This document shows, in pieces, positions 11,101 through 26,100 of a stretch of DNA of 64,000 bases. Origin of the DNA: Symsagittifera roscoffensis (Eukaryota > Xenacoelomorpha > Acoela > Convolutidae); NCBI RefSeq assembly GCF_963678635.1, contig NC_087065.1, positions 36,793,888 through 36,857,887 of the forward strand, given 5' to 3'. Under the pieces are notes generated by a model. That model was not told the origin of the DNA, searched no databases, and saw only the letters and a program-made list of their open reading frames with translations. The position numbers were made by a program, and so were the translations under genes. Positions within the stretch are counted from its first letter, which is position 1. Each line of letters begins with the position of its first letter.

Positions 11101-14100
11101 GGTCTTGTTACCAGACTATCCATAATAATTTATTTTTGCACGGCACACCCATTATCACTCACCACGCTTTGGGTTTGTATCATTGCTCTATGTTCATAAA
11201 AATGCCAAACATGTATCTTCAGCTTCTCTGTCTAAGCCAGACCTTGATAAACAGACACTTTTACCTAAACTCGAAATCTCTTGGAATTTTTTTACTTCTC
11301 GGATCATGATTTACGGTGCATGTATGTATCATGATACATATTTTGTAACAGCATGGAAACCGGATACATATTTTAGTTAACCAACTTGTAAAAGTATCCT
11401 CATCATTTGCAGAGTGGAAAAACAGTTATTATATTCTACAAATCATTCTCTTGCGATTCATCAAAATATTTACCGTGTATTTTTTAAATTTAAGTCTTTT
11501 ATTTTTTTTTTACTAAATCAAGACCTATGATTTAATTGCAGCTTTTCTGATAGATCCTATCATGCTTCCAATTTTTTTTAGCTTTTATAGGCCAATAAAT
11601 AATGCAAAAGTTCAGTAAAAATTTTTTTTTCTGTTGATAGTTAAGACTAAAAACTAGTTTTTGATATAAATTGGATGCAATTTATCATTTTTTTAGCGCA
11701 AGTATCGTGAATTTGTCTGAGATCTCATTGTTTTGTTTCATTCAAATAAAGAGTTTTCAAAATAAATGAAAACAAAAGTCACTAGAACAAAGTATGAGGC
11801 TGTGAGTTAGGACTGTTTCATAAGAAAAGTCTGTATCATTTTTTTCTGTTTCTTTTAAAAGAGCTGCCTTTTGTTTTTCACGACGTTTTGATGCAAGATG
11901 CGGCTAAACTCATATTCACATATTTTACAATCTGTCAGAACTTAGCAAAACTTGAAATAATACTGGCCTATTGGTTTTCCTGAAAATGCTTTTTAGACTC
12001 AAACAATATAATTCTGTGTATACATGTCTGTTCTGGAGTTTGTCAAGGACCATTTTTGGGAAAGGTGGTAATGTTTAAAGACAGTTTAAAGTGCTCTGAG
12101 CCCGTTAGTACCATATAACTCAAGCCAGTGATAAACGTGGAACATTTCTTATCCATGGTACAACTTCTATGGGCACCTAGATTTTCATCTTGACAATGGA
12201 AGTTTTGAGCTTCGCTCTTCTTTGACTCTTTGTCAAATTGGCAGTTGAAACTTTATCGAATAATCAGCTAATTGGTACCAATTGCTCATTTTATATGGAA
12301 TTTTACAGTCACCAGCGGCTTTTATAGATCGGAAATGAATATCTCAAGGAGCTGTTTTTCTCGAACCCTAATCGTCAAGCATTTTTCATTGAAGAAAACC
12401 ACATTACGTGCACAAATTCTGGCGCCAAACTTTTTTCAATTGAAAAATATCAGCGCCAATTGCACATGCAGAAGCATATGGACATCTGCTATCTGTTTTA
12501 AGAAAACTTCAGGTTCTAAAAAATTAAAAACAAAACAGACATCAGCTGTCGAGCCATCGCTGGATGATTTCGACGATATTGTGGACTCAGAACACTTGAC
12601 ATCTCAAATAAATTCAATTGAAACTAACTTACGAGACACATTCGACAGAGAGATTATCCTACGACCACCTTTGTCAACGTTTGAGAATATTTTAGTCGAA
12701 GTTGTGGATAGTTCTTCGGGCTATTCTGAAAAAGTTGAGCTTAAAATGATTGCACAGTTAAAATCTACAGTTTCAGAAGTTTCTATCGATCCTGTTGATC
12801 CAAAAGACGTTGAAGCTATTGTGAAATCTTTGAAAGAAAATTATTCGCAATCGTGGCCTAAAATTGAAGATACTGAGCCGACGCCGACCATAAAAATTCA
12901 ACTAATGCGAGTTACTAAACAGTACAGAGAGCAGTTATGTGACATAAGCAAGAGCAAGGCAAAAGTTGCAAAAGAAGAAGCCAAAAAAGTTTTTGACGTT
13001 GCCAACAAGAAAATTAATAAAATGAAGAAAAATGGAGAAATTATGGATGACGAGTATATAGCTGTGCGCGATGCTCTAGTCTTGTGGAATAAATTCAATA
13101 TGACCAAGTTAGATAAACTATTGACTCATCAGACTTTGAAACTCATGAATGCTGATTAGACTCTCCGTTATTATTGTAAAAAAAAATCCTGCTGAATTGA
13201 GTTTTTGTGTTAACATAGATATTTTATTTACTGACCTTATCCATAAGATCACAAACAATTTTTATTCCAACTTTTGAAAAGCTGTTTTTATACATTTAAC
13301 CATCCACTCTTTTTTAGAGAATGTAAAGAATCGAAATCGTAAGTTGCTGCATGAGCGATCTCCTTCGCGTAAGCAGCAAATACTGGCAACCAATTAAAGT
13401 CATGAGTTTTGACAAACTGGGACTGAAACTATAAATGACCCGGATTAATTGTCGAATCTTTATCTTTCTGTTTTGTGAGCTGATGGAAGTTAATGCGCGC
13501 AACAATAGGCAGATCATTTTTTTTCGTTCTCCCTCAAACTAAACAATCCCACTTTTAACTGACATTTAGGATTTTGCATCAAATATGTAAAATAATCAAG
13601 ATCATATCTAATTAAATAATTTTAGCATAACATTTTTGTCCGTCTTCAGTGCTTAAGTTCTGTCTATTGCATCAGTACGTTGTTTCAATTTTTCATTGAT
13701 GCTACTAAACATCCTGCAATTCTCGCGTAGATATATCAGAAGATATTAATCCACAAGTAACTCGATTAAATTTTATGCTTTCTTTTTTAATCAGTGTATG
13801 TGACTTGCCGTTGAGTCCACGTAAATTACGGTGAAAATGGTTTCGTTTAATTCACAATCATCGAAACAACATAAGTGAGTGGATTTAAGTCGACGGTGGC
13901 CATCGAGACCTTTTTGCCCCGGTTTGAAAACAAAAACTTTCAAAAATTAAATTTAATAGCAGTCAGTTTAGCTTAAACTTTTTTGTACTTCCTACAATAT
14001 TGACGGTTCCAATTTTTAGGGGTCTGAAAGTAATCCATCGCAATTTAAAAATCATGAAATAGATAAACCCAAATTTTTACTAAAAAATGCTTTTTTTTAA

Positions 14101-17100
14101 GAGCTCCAAATAAATAAACACTGTTTTGTCAATACACAAAACGTTTTATAATTAATAATAATTGTAGTTCCTGCGAATTGCAGAGGAGCTATCAGTAGGC
14201 CTTAACAGTCCAGGATAGTCCATTTGTATTATCTCCCCTCATTCCAGACAGTGTTATTTTTGCTGAGCGAAGCTGTTTTTTTGCGACTCAAGGCCGTTTT
14301 TTTTGTGTCTAGAACTTTTACGTGGTACAACTATTGCAGCCAAATTTGGTCAGGTTGTGGTAGACCTGAAGCTGGAGGTCAAGTGAGAGCTTGTCCTCAC
14401 ACGCTATCATTGCCATGGCATGGGATCGAATACACGATCTGACGATTACCACTGTGCTAAGTTTTCTGCATTAATAACTAAAATTTCAAGCCAATTTTAA
14501 TGTACGAGAATATTTTTGGTTCTACTATGGAATGATGTTTATCAGAATTGATGCAAATTTGTGAGAACGCCTGAAAATTTTGAACTCCCTCCATCATCCC
14601 ACAAAGCAAAACGCCTTTTTAATCTCGGATATTTTCTACTGCCCGCGAATTAGTTATTGCAGAGTACATCATATTTCATCTAAGCATCATTTTCGTAGTG
14701 TTACGAGTGGTTTAATAACAAGTCATGGCGTGTAAAAAAACCTTCGGAACATCCTATCAGTCAGTATGTCAATTTTAAATCCAACCATTGAAAATAGGGA
14801 GGAACTTTGTTTTCGGGTGTGTTTTAGTTTTTTTCTATTTTTTTGCGTAAAATCAAACATGACAAGTAATCATCTGAGTAAGTCGAATGATTTATCTTAT
14901 TAATGCAGTTTCATTCATGATTCGAACAACGTTAAAAATTTTCTAAAATTTTTTCCCAGCGCCGGGAAAACTAATTGAAATTTTTGAGTAGTTATCTGCT
15001 AAGAGCGAGTAAAGAGAGCAAATAGGTTTGTCTTGTAGAGGAGAAATAAGTTTCAATTCACCAGTCGAAAACCGATTTTTACTCCCGCGAAACTTTCGAA
15101 AGCTTCATGTAGCGCTTCTTTGTCAGTAAAAGTTTTTTAGAAAATCAAAAAATTAGAAAATTTTTTAACGTTTTTTTTTGTTTGTTACGCATTTTTTGAA
15201 GAGGACTGCTGACGATTATGTCTAATTCACTAACGTTCTAAGCTTTTTTTGTTTTTAGTTTTTATCTCATCTCGCATAAAATAGACAATAACACTTCGCA
15301 TAAAAAACAATAAAAAGACAATTTGGTATTTACACGAGCATAGCTTGTGTTATAGTATGAACTTTCTTTTTTTTCCAACTAAGTCGCAAATATTGTTGCG
15401 ATGCAAATGTTGTGACAAAATGTTGATTTTGAAAGTGCTCATTTTGATTCAGCTATTAAGTACAGCCAATGCTAAAGATATTTATACAGACTATCATATT
15501 ACAAATAGCACTTTAGCTTCAAGGTATCATGGATCTGTAGCTTAGAGGTAGGGAAGGAGACCAGCAACAAAATAAGAGGGTTCGAACTTTGGTAGGGTCG
15601 GATATTTTAATGAACTTTTTCGTATACTAGTTAAATGCGTCCGCTCTATAGATTGAGGCATGTTAGTTGGTATATTTCGTTTTTTTTTTTCAAATTGACT
15701 GCTAATGCGTCATAATTGGCTTGCGTCACTTAGAAATTATGTAGACTCATAATTGGCGTGCGTCACTTAAGAAATTTTTAAGACTCTTAGTTTTATTCAT
15801 TCATTTTTTCCCAGTAGCGTTATTGGTCATGTTTTTGCTTGTGTATGCTAAGTGCAACTTCGCCTCTGTGTATAAAAATCTCATGCATTTAAAAAGAAAA
15901 TAATCAAGAGTGATAAATTTTTTAAGTTTGAGCTCAAGGCATTGATATCTTTTAGATGATAAAAAGAATTTTCAAAGTGGTTTAATAACAATCAGAATAG
16001 AATTGAGAAAAAAACATCTCACGGAGCGCTTTTTTTCTATCACTTTATTGAAAATGAGAATTTGAAAAAAATCGCTTGACAAAAAAACAAACTGCAGAAA
16101 AAAATTTCAAAAAATGTTGTGACTTTAGTTTAAAAAGAACTGATATTTTATCATAACTGCTGCTTTTGGAATAAAACGCGCCCAACATCAAGCTAATGCC
16201 CCGTGAAATAGCCCAACATTGATGATAATCTTACGGATTTCAAAAATGACCCAAAAAATTTTAATTGCAGAAGAAATGATTTTTGAAGCGTTTTGTTTTT
16301 GCAAAATCTTACAAAATTTAAATTTCAAACATTTTATAGCTGGGAAAGTAATTTAATAAATTGGTAATACCAGGAGCTGTGTTTTTTGCTCAGGTTCGCA
16401 ATATTTAAATGCGGGCAATATTTATATATTTAAATGCGGGCTTCACTATCTCGCCATGGTTATGCTTTTTCAACGTATTATTTTTGCATGTTTAAGCTAT
16501 ATCGTATATTGCAATGGTTAAGAATTTTTTTTCGATTTTCCAATTTGATATTAGTAATTATTTTACCGAGTTTAAATTAAGCAGCCCAATTTCGATTTAG
16601 GGGTTGCGAATTTGGTCTCCAATTTTGAATGCCCGAATCATTTTAGTTAACGAGATAAGACAATTTTGGAGATTTTTTCCTAAGTTTTCAGAAATTTTAA
16701 ATAACAAATTAATATACAAAACTTGAAGTTCCGAACCCTGTAGTTGGGTGCTGTCTGAGTACTCTAAGGAGTTACAAATCTTGCCTCCAAATATGACTGC
16801 CCAATTCTTAGTACTTTCCGAGATATGACGTTTTTTGTGATTTTTTCAGAAATTTTTCAGAAAACTTAATTTATTTTATATTTCTCAAAAATCTGAAAAT
16901 CCCAACCTTGTAGTTGGGTGCTGTCAGAGTACTATCAAGGATCGCGAATCTTGCCTCCAAATATGACTGCTCAAATCCTTGTAGTTTTTATGACGTTTTT
17001 TTCGTGATTTTTTCAAAACGTGTTCAGAAAACTTGTATTAATTTTTTTCGCAACTTCCGAAATTCCCAATCCTGTAGTTGGGTCCTGTCAGAGTAATCTC

Positions 17101-20100
17101 AAAGATTGCGAACCTTGCCTCCAAATATGACTGGTCAATTTTTTTTATAGTTTTCGAGATATGATGTTTTTTGTGATTTTTTCAAAAAGTTTTCAGAAAA
17201 CTTGTATTAATTTTTTTCGCAAATCTGAAATTCCCAACCCTGTAGTTGGGTCCTGTCAGAGTGCTCTCAAAGATTGCGAGTCTTGCCTCCAATTCTCACT
17301 CCTCAAATCCTTGTAGTTTTCTAGATATGACGTTTTTTGTGATTTTTTCAGAAATTTTTCAGAAAACTTAATTTAATTTATATTTCTCAAAAATCTGAAA
17401 ATCCCAACCTTGTAGTTGGGTGCTGTCAGAGTACTATCAAGGATCGCGAATCTTGCCTCCAAATATGACTGCTCAAATCCTTGTAGTTTTTATGACGTTT
17501 TTTTCGTTATTTTTTCAAAACGTGTTCAGAAAACTTGTATTAATTTTTTTTCGCAACTTCCGAAATTCCCAATCCTGTAGTTGGGTCCTGTCAGATTAAT
17601 CTCAAAGATTGCGAACCTTGCCTCCAAATATGACTGGTCAATTTTTTTTATAGTTTTCGAGATATGATGTTTTTTGTGATTTTTTCAAAAAGTTTTCAGA
17701 AAACTGGTATTAATTTTTTTCGCTAATCTGAAATTCCCAACCCTGTAGTTGGGTCCTGTCAGAGTGCTCTCAAAGATTGCGAGTCTTGCCTCCAATTCTC
17801 ACTCCTCAAATCCTTGTAGTTTTCTAGATATGACGTTTTTTGTGATTTTTTCAGAAATTTTTCAGAAAACTTAATTTATTTTATATTTCTCAAAAATCTG
17901 AAAATCCCAACCTTGTAGTTGGGTGCTGTCAGAGTACTATCAAGGATCGCGAATCTTGCCTCCAAATATGACTGCTCAAATCCTTGTAGTTTTTATGACG
18001 TTTTTTTCGTGATTTTTTCAAAACGTTTTCAGAAAACTTGTATTAATTTTTTTCGCAAATCTGAAATTCCCAACCCTGTAGTTGGGTCCTGTCAGAGTGC
18101 TCTCAAAGATTGCGAGTCTTGCCTCCAATTCTCACTCCTCAAATCCTTGTAGTTTTCTAGATATGACGTTTTTTGTGATTTTTTCAGAAATTTTTCAGAA
18201 AACTTAATTTATTTTATATTTCTCAAAAATCTGAAAATCCCAACCTTGTAGTTGGGTGCTGTCAGAGTACTATCAAGGATCGCGAATCTTGCCTCCAAAT
18301 ATGACTGCTCAAATCCTTGTAGTTTTTATGACGTTTTTTTCGTGATTTTTTCAAAACGTGTTCAGAAAACTTGTATTAATTTTTTTCGCAACTTCCGAAA
18401 TTCCCAATCCTGTAGTTGGGTCCTGTCAGAGTAATCTCAAAGATTGCGAACCTTGCCTCCAAATATGACTGGTCAATTTTTTTTATAGTTTTCGAGATAT
18501 GATGTTTTTTGTGATTTTTTCAAAAAGTTTTCAGAAAACTTGTATTAATTTTTTTCGCAAATCTGAAATTCCCAACCCTGTAGTTGGGTCCTGTCAGAGT
18601 GCTCTCAAAGATTGCGAGTCTTGCCTCCAATTCTCACTCCTCAAATCCTTGTAGTTTTCTAGATATGACGTTTTTTGTGATTTTTTCAGAAATTTTTCAG
18701 AAAACTTAATTTAATTTATATTTCTCAAAAATCTGAAAATCCCAACCTTGTAGTTGGGTGCTGTCAGAGTACTATCAAGGATCGCGAATCTTGCCTCCAA
18801 ATATGACTGCTCAAATCCTTGTAGTTTTTATGACGTTTTTTTCGTGATTTTTTCAAAACGTGTTCAGAAAACTTGTATTAATTTTTTTCGCAACTTCCGA
18901 AATTCCCAATCCTGTAGTTGGGTCCTGTCAGAGTAATCTCAAAGATTGCGAACCTTGCCTCCAAATATGACTGGTCAATTTTTTTTATAGTTTTCGAGAT
19001 ATGATGTTTTTTGTGATTTTTTCAAAAAGTTTTCAGAAAACTTGTATTAATTTTTTTCGCAAATCTGAAATTCCCAACCCTGTAGTTGGGTCCTGTCAGA
19101 GTGCTCTCAAAGATTGCGAGTCTTGCCTCCAATTCTCACTCCTCAAATCCTTGTAGTTTTCTAGATATGACGTTTTTTGTGATTTTTTCAGAAATTTTTC
19201 AGAAAACTTAATTTTTTTTTTATATTTCTCAAAAATCTGAAAATCCCAACCTTGTAGTTGGGTGCTGTCAGAGTACTATCAAGGATCGCGAATCTTGCCT
19301 CCAAATATGACTGCTCAAATCCTTGTAGTTTTTATGACGTTTTTTTCGTGATTTTTTCAAAACGTTTTCAGAAAACTTGTATTAATTTTTTTCGCAAATC
19401 TGAAATTCCCAACCCTGTAGTTGGGTCCTGTCAGAGTGCTCTCAAAGATTGCGAGTCTTGCCTCCAATTCTCACTCCTCAAATCCTTGTAGTTTTCTAGA
19501 TATGACGTTTTTTGTGATTTTTTCAGAAATTTTTCAGAAAACTTAATTTGTTTTATATTTCTCAAAAATCTGAAAATCCCAACCTTGTAGTTGGGTGCTG
19601 TCAGAGTACTATCAAGGATCGCGAATCTTGCCTCCAAATATGACTGCTCAAATCCTTGTAGTTTTTATGACGTTTTTTTCGTGATTTTTTCAAAACGTGT
19701 TCAGAAAACTTGTATTAATTTTTTTCGCAACTTCCGAAATTCCCAATCCTGTAGTTGGGTCCTGTCAGAGTAATCTCAAAGATTGCGAACCTTGCCTCCA
19801 AATATGACTGGTCAATTTTTTTTATAGTTTTCGAGATATGATGTTTTTTGTGATTTTTTCAAAAAGTTTTCAGAAAACTTGTATTAATTTTTTTCGCAAA
19901 TCTGAAATTCCCAACCCTGTAGTTGGGTCCTGTCAGAGTGCTCTCAAAGATTGCGAGTCTTGCCTCCAATTCTCACTCCTCAAATCCTTGTAGTTTTCTA
20001 GATATGACGTTTTTTGTGATTTTTTCAGAAATTTTTCAGAAAACTTAATTTTTTTTTTATATTTCTCAAAAATCTGAAAATCCCAACCTTGTAGTTGGGT

Positions 20101-23100
20101 GCTGTCAGAGTACTATCAAGGATCGCGAATCTTGCCTCCAAATATGACTGCTCAAATCCTTGTAGTTTTTATGACGTTTTTTTCGTGATTTTTTCAAAAC
20201 GTTTTCAGAAAACTTGTATTAATTTTTTTCGCAAATCTGAAATTCCCAACCCTGTAGTTGGGTCCTGTCAGAGTGCTCTCAAAGATTGCGAGTCTTGCCT
20301 CCAATTCTCACTCCTCAAATCCTTGTAGTTTTCTAGATATGACGTTTTTTGTGATTTTTTCAGAAATTTTTCAGAAAATTTAATTTGTTTTATATTTCTC
20401 AAAAATCTGAAAATCCCAACCTTGTAGTTGGGTGCTGTCAGAGTACTATCAAGGATCGCGAATCTTGCCTCCAAATATGACTGCTCAAATCCTTGTAGTT
20501 TTTATGACGTTTTTTTCGTGATTTTTTCAAAACGTTTTCAGAAAACTTGTATTAATTTTTTTCGCAACTTCTGAAATTCCCAATCCTTTAGTTGGGTCCT
20601 GTCAGAGTAATCTCAAAGATTGCGAACCTTGCCTCCAAATATGACTGCTAAATTTTTTTAATAGTTTTCGAGATATGATGTTTTTTGTGTTTTTTTCAAA
20701 AAGTTTTCAGAAAAATCATATTAATTTTTTTTCGCAAAATCTGAAATTCCCAACCCTGTAGTTGGATGCTGTCAGAGTACTCTAAAGAGTTACAAATATG
20801 ACTGTTCAAATCCTTATAGTTTTCGAGATACGACGTTTTTTGGGATTTTTTCAAAAAATTTTCAGAAAACTTGTATTAATTTTTTTCAAATTTTGAAATT
20901 CCCAACCCTGTAGTTGGGTCCTGTCAGAGTAATCTCAAAGATTGCGAAACTTGACACCAAATATGACTGCTCAATTCTTTGTTGTTTTCGAGACATGACA
21001 TTTTTTGTGATTTTTTCAAAAGTTTTCAGGAAACTTAAATTATTATTGGTTTTTAAAAATCTGAAGTTCTCAACCCTGTAGTTAGATCCTGTCAGAGTAC
21101 TCTCAAAGATTGCGAATCTTGCCACCAAATATGACTGCGCAATTCTTTGTAGTTTTCGAGATATGACGTTTTTTGTGATTTTTTCAAAAGTTTTCAGAAA
21201 ACTTAAATTATTATTGGTTTTAAAAATCTGAAATTCCCAACCCTGTAGTTGGGTCCTGTCAGAGTACTCTCAAAGATTGCGAATCTTGCCACCAAATATG
21301 ACTGCTCAATTCTTTGTAGTTTTCGAGATATGACGTTTTTTGTGATTTTTTCAAAAAGTTTTCAGAAAACCTAAATTAACATTGGTTTTTAAAAATTGAA
21401 ATTTCCAACCCTGTATTTAGGTCCTGTCAGAGTACTCTCAAAGATTGCGAATCTTGACTCCAAGTATGACTGCTCACTTCTTTGTAGTTATCGAGATATG
21501 ATGTTTTTTGATTTTTTCAAAATTTTCAAAGTTTTAATTAAATATTTTTCAAAATTTGAAATTCCATCCGCTATAGTTCGGCGTTGTCAGGGTACTCTAA
21601 AGAGTTGCAAATCTTGCCACTTGCGACTGTTGAACGCGACTGCTTAAATGCTTTTAGTGTCCGAGATGTGACGTTTTTTGATTTTTTCAAAGTTTCTCAA
21701 AGAACTTATCAACAAAGAAATTCAAAAAATTTGAAACTACTAACTTGATAAAGATACAACCTTATTGTCAGCGTACACCCAGGCGTCTCAAATCTTGCCT
21801 CTTAAAATGAATTCTCAAATCTTTTTACTTTCCGAGATGAGACGTTTTTTCAATTTTGTTTTCGGGAAACTTAGGTTTAAAAAAAATTCACAAAATTTTG
21901 GATTCCTAACCCTATAGTAGGGTGCTCTCAAGGACTCTCAGTGGTTGCAAATCTGGCCTCCAAATTTCTCCAGAGGCCCATTAAGTTTTCGAGATGACGC
22001 TTTTAAAATAGGAATTAAAAAAATTTAAAAGTTTGAAATTACCAACCCTGTTATTGGGTGCAGTCAGAGTACACTAAAAGTTTGCAGATGTTGTTTCCAA
22101 TATATGCGTTTTTTCTTGAGTTGTCGAAAAATTTCGAAGCACCGAAGGTGCGTTAAACGCTAGTCTATTATATATTTAAATGCGGGCTTCACTATCTCGC
22201 CATGTTTAAGCTTTTTCAACGCATTATTTTTGCATGTTTAAGCTATATCGTATATTGCAATGGTTAAGAGCATTTTTTTTTTGATTTTCCAATTTGAATT
22301 TAGTGGTTATTTTACCGAGTTTGAATTAAGCAGCCCAATATCGAATTAGGAGCTGCCAATTTGGCCTCCAATTTTGAATGCCCGAATCATTCTAGTTAAC
22401 GAGATAAGACGATTTTTGAGATTTTTTCAGAAATTTTAGAAATTTCAAAAAACAAATAATTTACAAAACTTGAAGTTCCCAACCCTGTAGTTGGGTACTG
22501 TCAGAGTACTATCAAGGATTGCGAGTCTTGCCTCCAAATATGACTGCTCAAATCCTTGTAGTTTTTGAGATATGACGTTTTTTTGTGATTTTTCAAAAAT
22601 TTTCAGAAAAATTAAATTATTATTTTTTAAACATCTGAAATTCCCAACCCTGTAGTTGGGTACTGTCAGGTTACTATCAAGAATTGCGAGTCTTGCCTCC
22701 AAATATGACTGCTCAAATCTTTGTAGTTTTCGAGATATGACGAATTTTGTGATTTTTTCAAAAAAATTTCAGAAAATTTGTATTATTTTTTTCCGCAAAT
22801 CTGAATTTCCCAACCCTGTAGTTGGGTCCTGTCAGAGTGCTCTCGAAGATTGCGAGTCTTGCCTCCAATTCTCACTTCTCAATTCCTTGTAGTTTTCTAG
22901 ATATGACGTTTTTTGAGATTTTTTCAAATGTTTTTCAAAATTTGAAATTCCATCCGCTATAGTTCGGCGTTGTCAGGGTACTCTAAAGAGTTGCAAATCT
23001 TGCCACTTGCGACTGTTGAACGCGACTGCTTAAATGCTTTTAGTGTCCGAGATGTGACGTTTTTTGATTTTTTCAAAGTTTCTCAAAGAACTTATCAACA

Positions 23101-26100
23101 AAGAAAATCAAAAAATTTGAAACTACTAACTTGATAAAGATACAACCTTATTGTCAGCATACACCCAGGCGTCTCAAATCTTGCCTCTTAAAATGAATTC
23201 TCAAATCCTTTTACTTTCCGAGATGAGACGTTTTTTCAATTTTTTTTTTTCGGGAAACTTAGGTTTAAAAAAAAATTCACAAAATTTTGGATTCCTAACC
23301 CTATAGTAGGGTGCTCTCAGGGACTCTCAGTGGTTGCAAATCTGGCCTCCAAATTTCTCCAGAGGCCCATTAAGTTTTCGAGATGACGCTTTTAAAATGG
23401 AATTAAAAAAATTTAAACGTTTGAAATTACCAACCCTGTTATTGGGTGCAGTCAGAGTACACTAAAAGTTTGCAGATGTTGTTTCCAATATATGCGGTTT
23501 TTCATGAGTTGTCGAAAAATTTTGAAGCACCGGAGGTGCGTTAAACGCTAGTCTTTTTTATATTTAAATGCGGGCTTCACTATCTCGCCATGTTTAAGCT
23601 TTTTCAACGCATTATTTTTGCATGTTTAAGCTATATCGTATATTGCAATGGTTAAGAGTTTTTTTTTCATTTTCCAATTTGATTTTAGTGGTTATTTTAC
23701 CGAGTTTGAATTAAGCAGCCCAATATCGAATTATGAGCTGCGAATTTGGTCTCCAATTTTGAATGCCCGAATCATTTTAGTTAACGAGATAAGACGATTT
23801 TTGAGATTTTTTCAGAAATTTTCAGAAATTTCAAATAACAAATAATTTACAAAACTTGAAGTTCCCAACCCTGTAGTTGGGTACTGTCAGAGTACTATCA
23901 AGGATTGCGAGTCTTGCCTCCAAATATAACTGCTCAAATCCTTGTAGTTTTCGAGATATGACGTTTTTTGTGATTTTTCAAAAATTTTCAGAAAATTTAA
24001 ATTATTTTTTTTAAAAAATCTGAAATTCCCAACCCTGTAGTTTGGTACTGTCAGGGTACTATCAAGGATTGCGAGTCTTGCCTCCAAATATGACTGCTCA
24101 AATCCTTGTAGTTTTTGAGATATGACGTTTTTTTTGTGATTTTTCAAAAATTTTCAGAAAACTTAAATTATTATTTTTTAAACATCTGAAATTCCCAACC
24201 CTGTAGTTGGGTACTGTCAGGTTACTATCAAGAATTGCGAGTCTTGCCTCCAAATATGACTGCTCAAATCTTTGTAGTTTTCGAGATATGACGAATTTTG
24301 TGATTTTTTCAAAAAATTTTCAGAAAATTTGTATTATTTTTTTTCGCAAATCTGAAATTCCCAACCCTGTAGTTGGGTCCTGTCAGAGTGCTCTCAAAGA
24401 TTGCGAGTCTTGCCTCCAATTCTCACTTCTCAAATCCTTGTAGTTTTCTAGATATGACGTTTTTTGTGATTTTTTCAAAATTTTCAAAGTTTAAATTAAA
24501 TGTTTTTCAAAATTTGAAATTCCATCCGCTATAGTTCGGCGTTGTCAGGGTACTCTAAAGAGTTTCAAATCTTGCCACTTGCGACTGTTGAACGCGACTG
24601 CTTAAATGCTTTTAGTGTCCGAGATGTGACGTTTTTTGATTTTTTCAAAGTTTCTCAAAGAACTTATCAACAAAGAAATTCAAAAAATTTGAAACTACTA
24701 TTTTGATAAAGATGCAACCTTATTGTCAGCGTACACCCAGGCGTCTCAAATCTTGCCTCTTAAAATGAATTCTCAAATCTTTTTACTTTCCGAGATGAGA
24801 CGTTTTTTCAATTTTTTTTTTTCGGGAAACTTAGGTTTAAAAAAAAATTCACAAAATTTTGGATTCCTAACCCTATAGTAGGGTGCTCTCAGGGACTCTC
24901 AGTGGTTGCAAATCTGGCCTCCAAATTTCTCCAGAGGCCCATTAAGTTTTCGAGATGACGCTTTTAAAATGGAATTAAAAAATTTAAACGTTTGAAATTA
25001 CCAACCCTGTTATTGGGTGCAGTCAGAGTACACTAAAAGTTTGCAGATGTTGTTTCCAATATATGCGGTTTTTCATGAGTTGTCGAAAAATTTTGAAGCA
25101 CCGGAGGTGCGTTAAACGCTAGTCTTTTTTATATTTAAATGCGGGCTTCACTATCTCGCCATGTTTAAGCTTTTTCAACGCATTATTTTTGCATGTTTAA
25201 GCTATATCGTATATTGCAATGGTTAAGAGTTTTTTTTTGATTTTCCAATTTGATTTTAGTGGTTATTTTACCGAATTTGAATTAAGCAGCCCAATATCGA
25301 ATTATGAGCTGCGAATTTGTTCTCCAATTTTGAATGCCCGAATCATTTTAGTTAACGAGATAAGACGATTTTTGAGATTTTTTCAGAAATTTTCAGAAAT
25401 TTCAAATAACAAATACTTTACAAAACTTGAAGTTCCCAACCCTGTAGTTGGGTACTGTCAGAGTACTATCAAGGATTGCGAGTCTTGCTTCCAAATATGA
25501 CTGCTCAAATCTTTGTAGTTTTTGAGATATGACGAATTTTGTGTTTTTTTCAAAAAATTTTCAGAAAACTTGTATTAATTTTTTTCGCAAATCTGAAATT
25601 CCCAACCCTGTAGTTGTTGGGTCCTGTCAGAGTGCTCTCAAAAATTGCGAGTCTTGCCTCCAATTCTCACTTTTCAAATCCTTGTAGTTTTCTAGATATG
25701 ACGTTTTTTGTGATTTTTTTCAAAAGTTTTCAGAAAACCTAAAATATTATTATTTTTTGAAAACCTGAAATTTATAACCCTGTAGTTAGGTCCTGTCAGA
25801 GTACTCTCAAAGATTGCGAATCTTGCCTCCAAGTATGACTGCTCAATTCTTTGTAGTTTCCGAGATATGACGTTTTTTGTGATTTTTTCAAAAATTTTCA
25901 GAAAACTTAAATTATTATTGGTTTTTAAAAATCTGAAATTCCCAACCCTGTAGGTAGGTATGTCAGAGTACTCTCAAAGATTGCGAATCTTGCCTCCAAG
26001 TATGACTGCTCAATTCTTTGTAGTTTCCGAGATATGACGTTTTTTGTGATTTTTTCAAAAATTTTCAGAAAACTTAAATTATTATTGGTTTTTAAAAATC

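Noticed and set aside
11073-11380. Overlapping frames of 65-78 residues
   Set aside because: Two frames overlap each other with no family signal; probably chance in intron DNA.
14390-14470. Possible tRNA on the minus strand (TAGCACAGTGGTA with a B-box-like GTATTCGATCCC)
   Set aside because: The boxes are far too close for a tRNA and no cloverleaf can be drawn.
16914-20474. Repeated 60-77 residue open frames on both strands
   Set aside because: They recur with the 166-bp satellite and its 503/333-bp periods, have no family resemblance and end wherever the monomer phase shifts; they are satellite artefacts.
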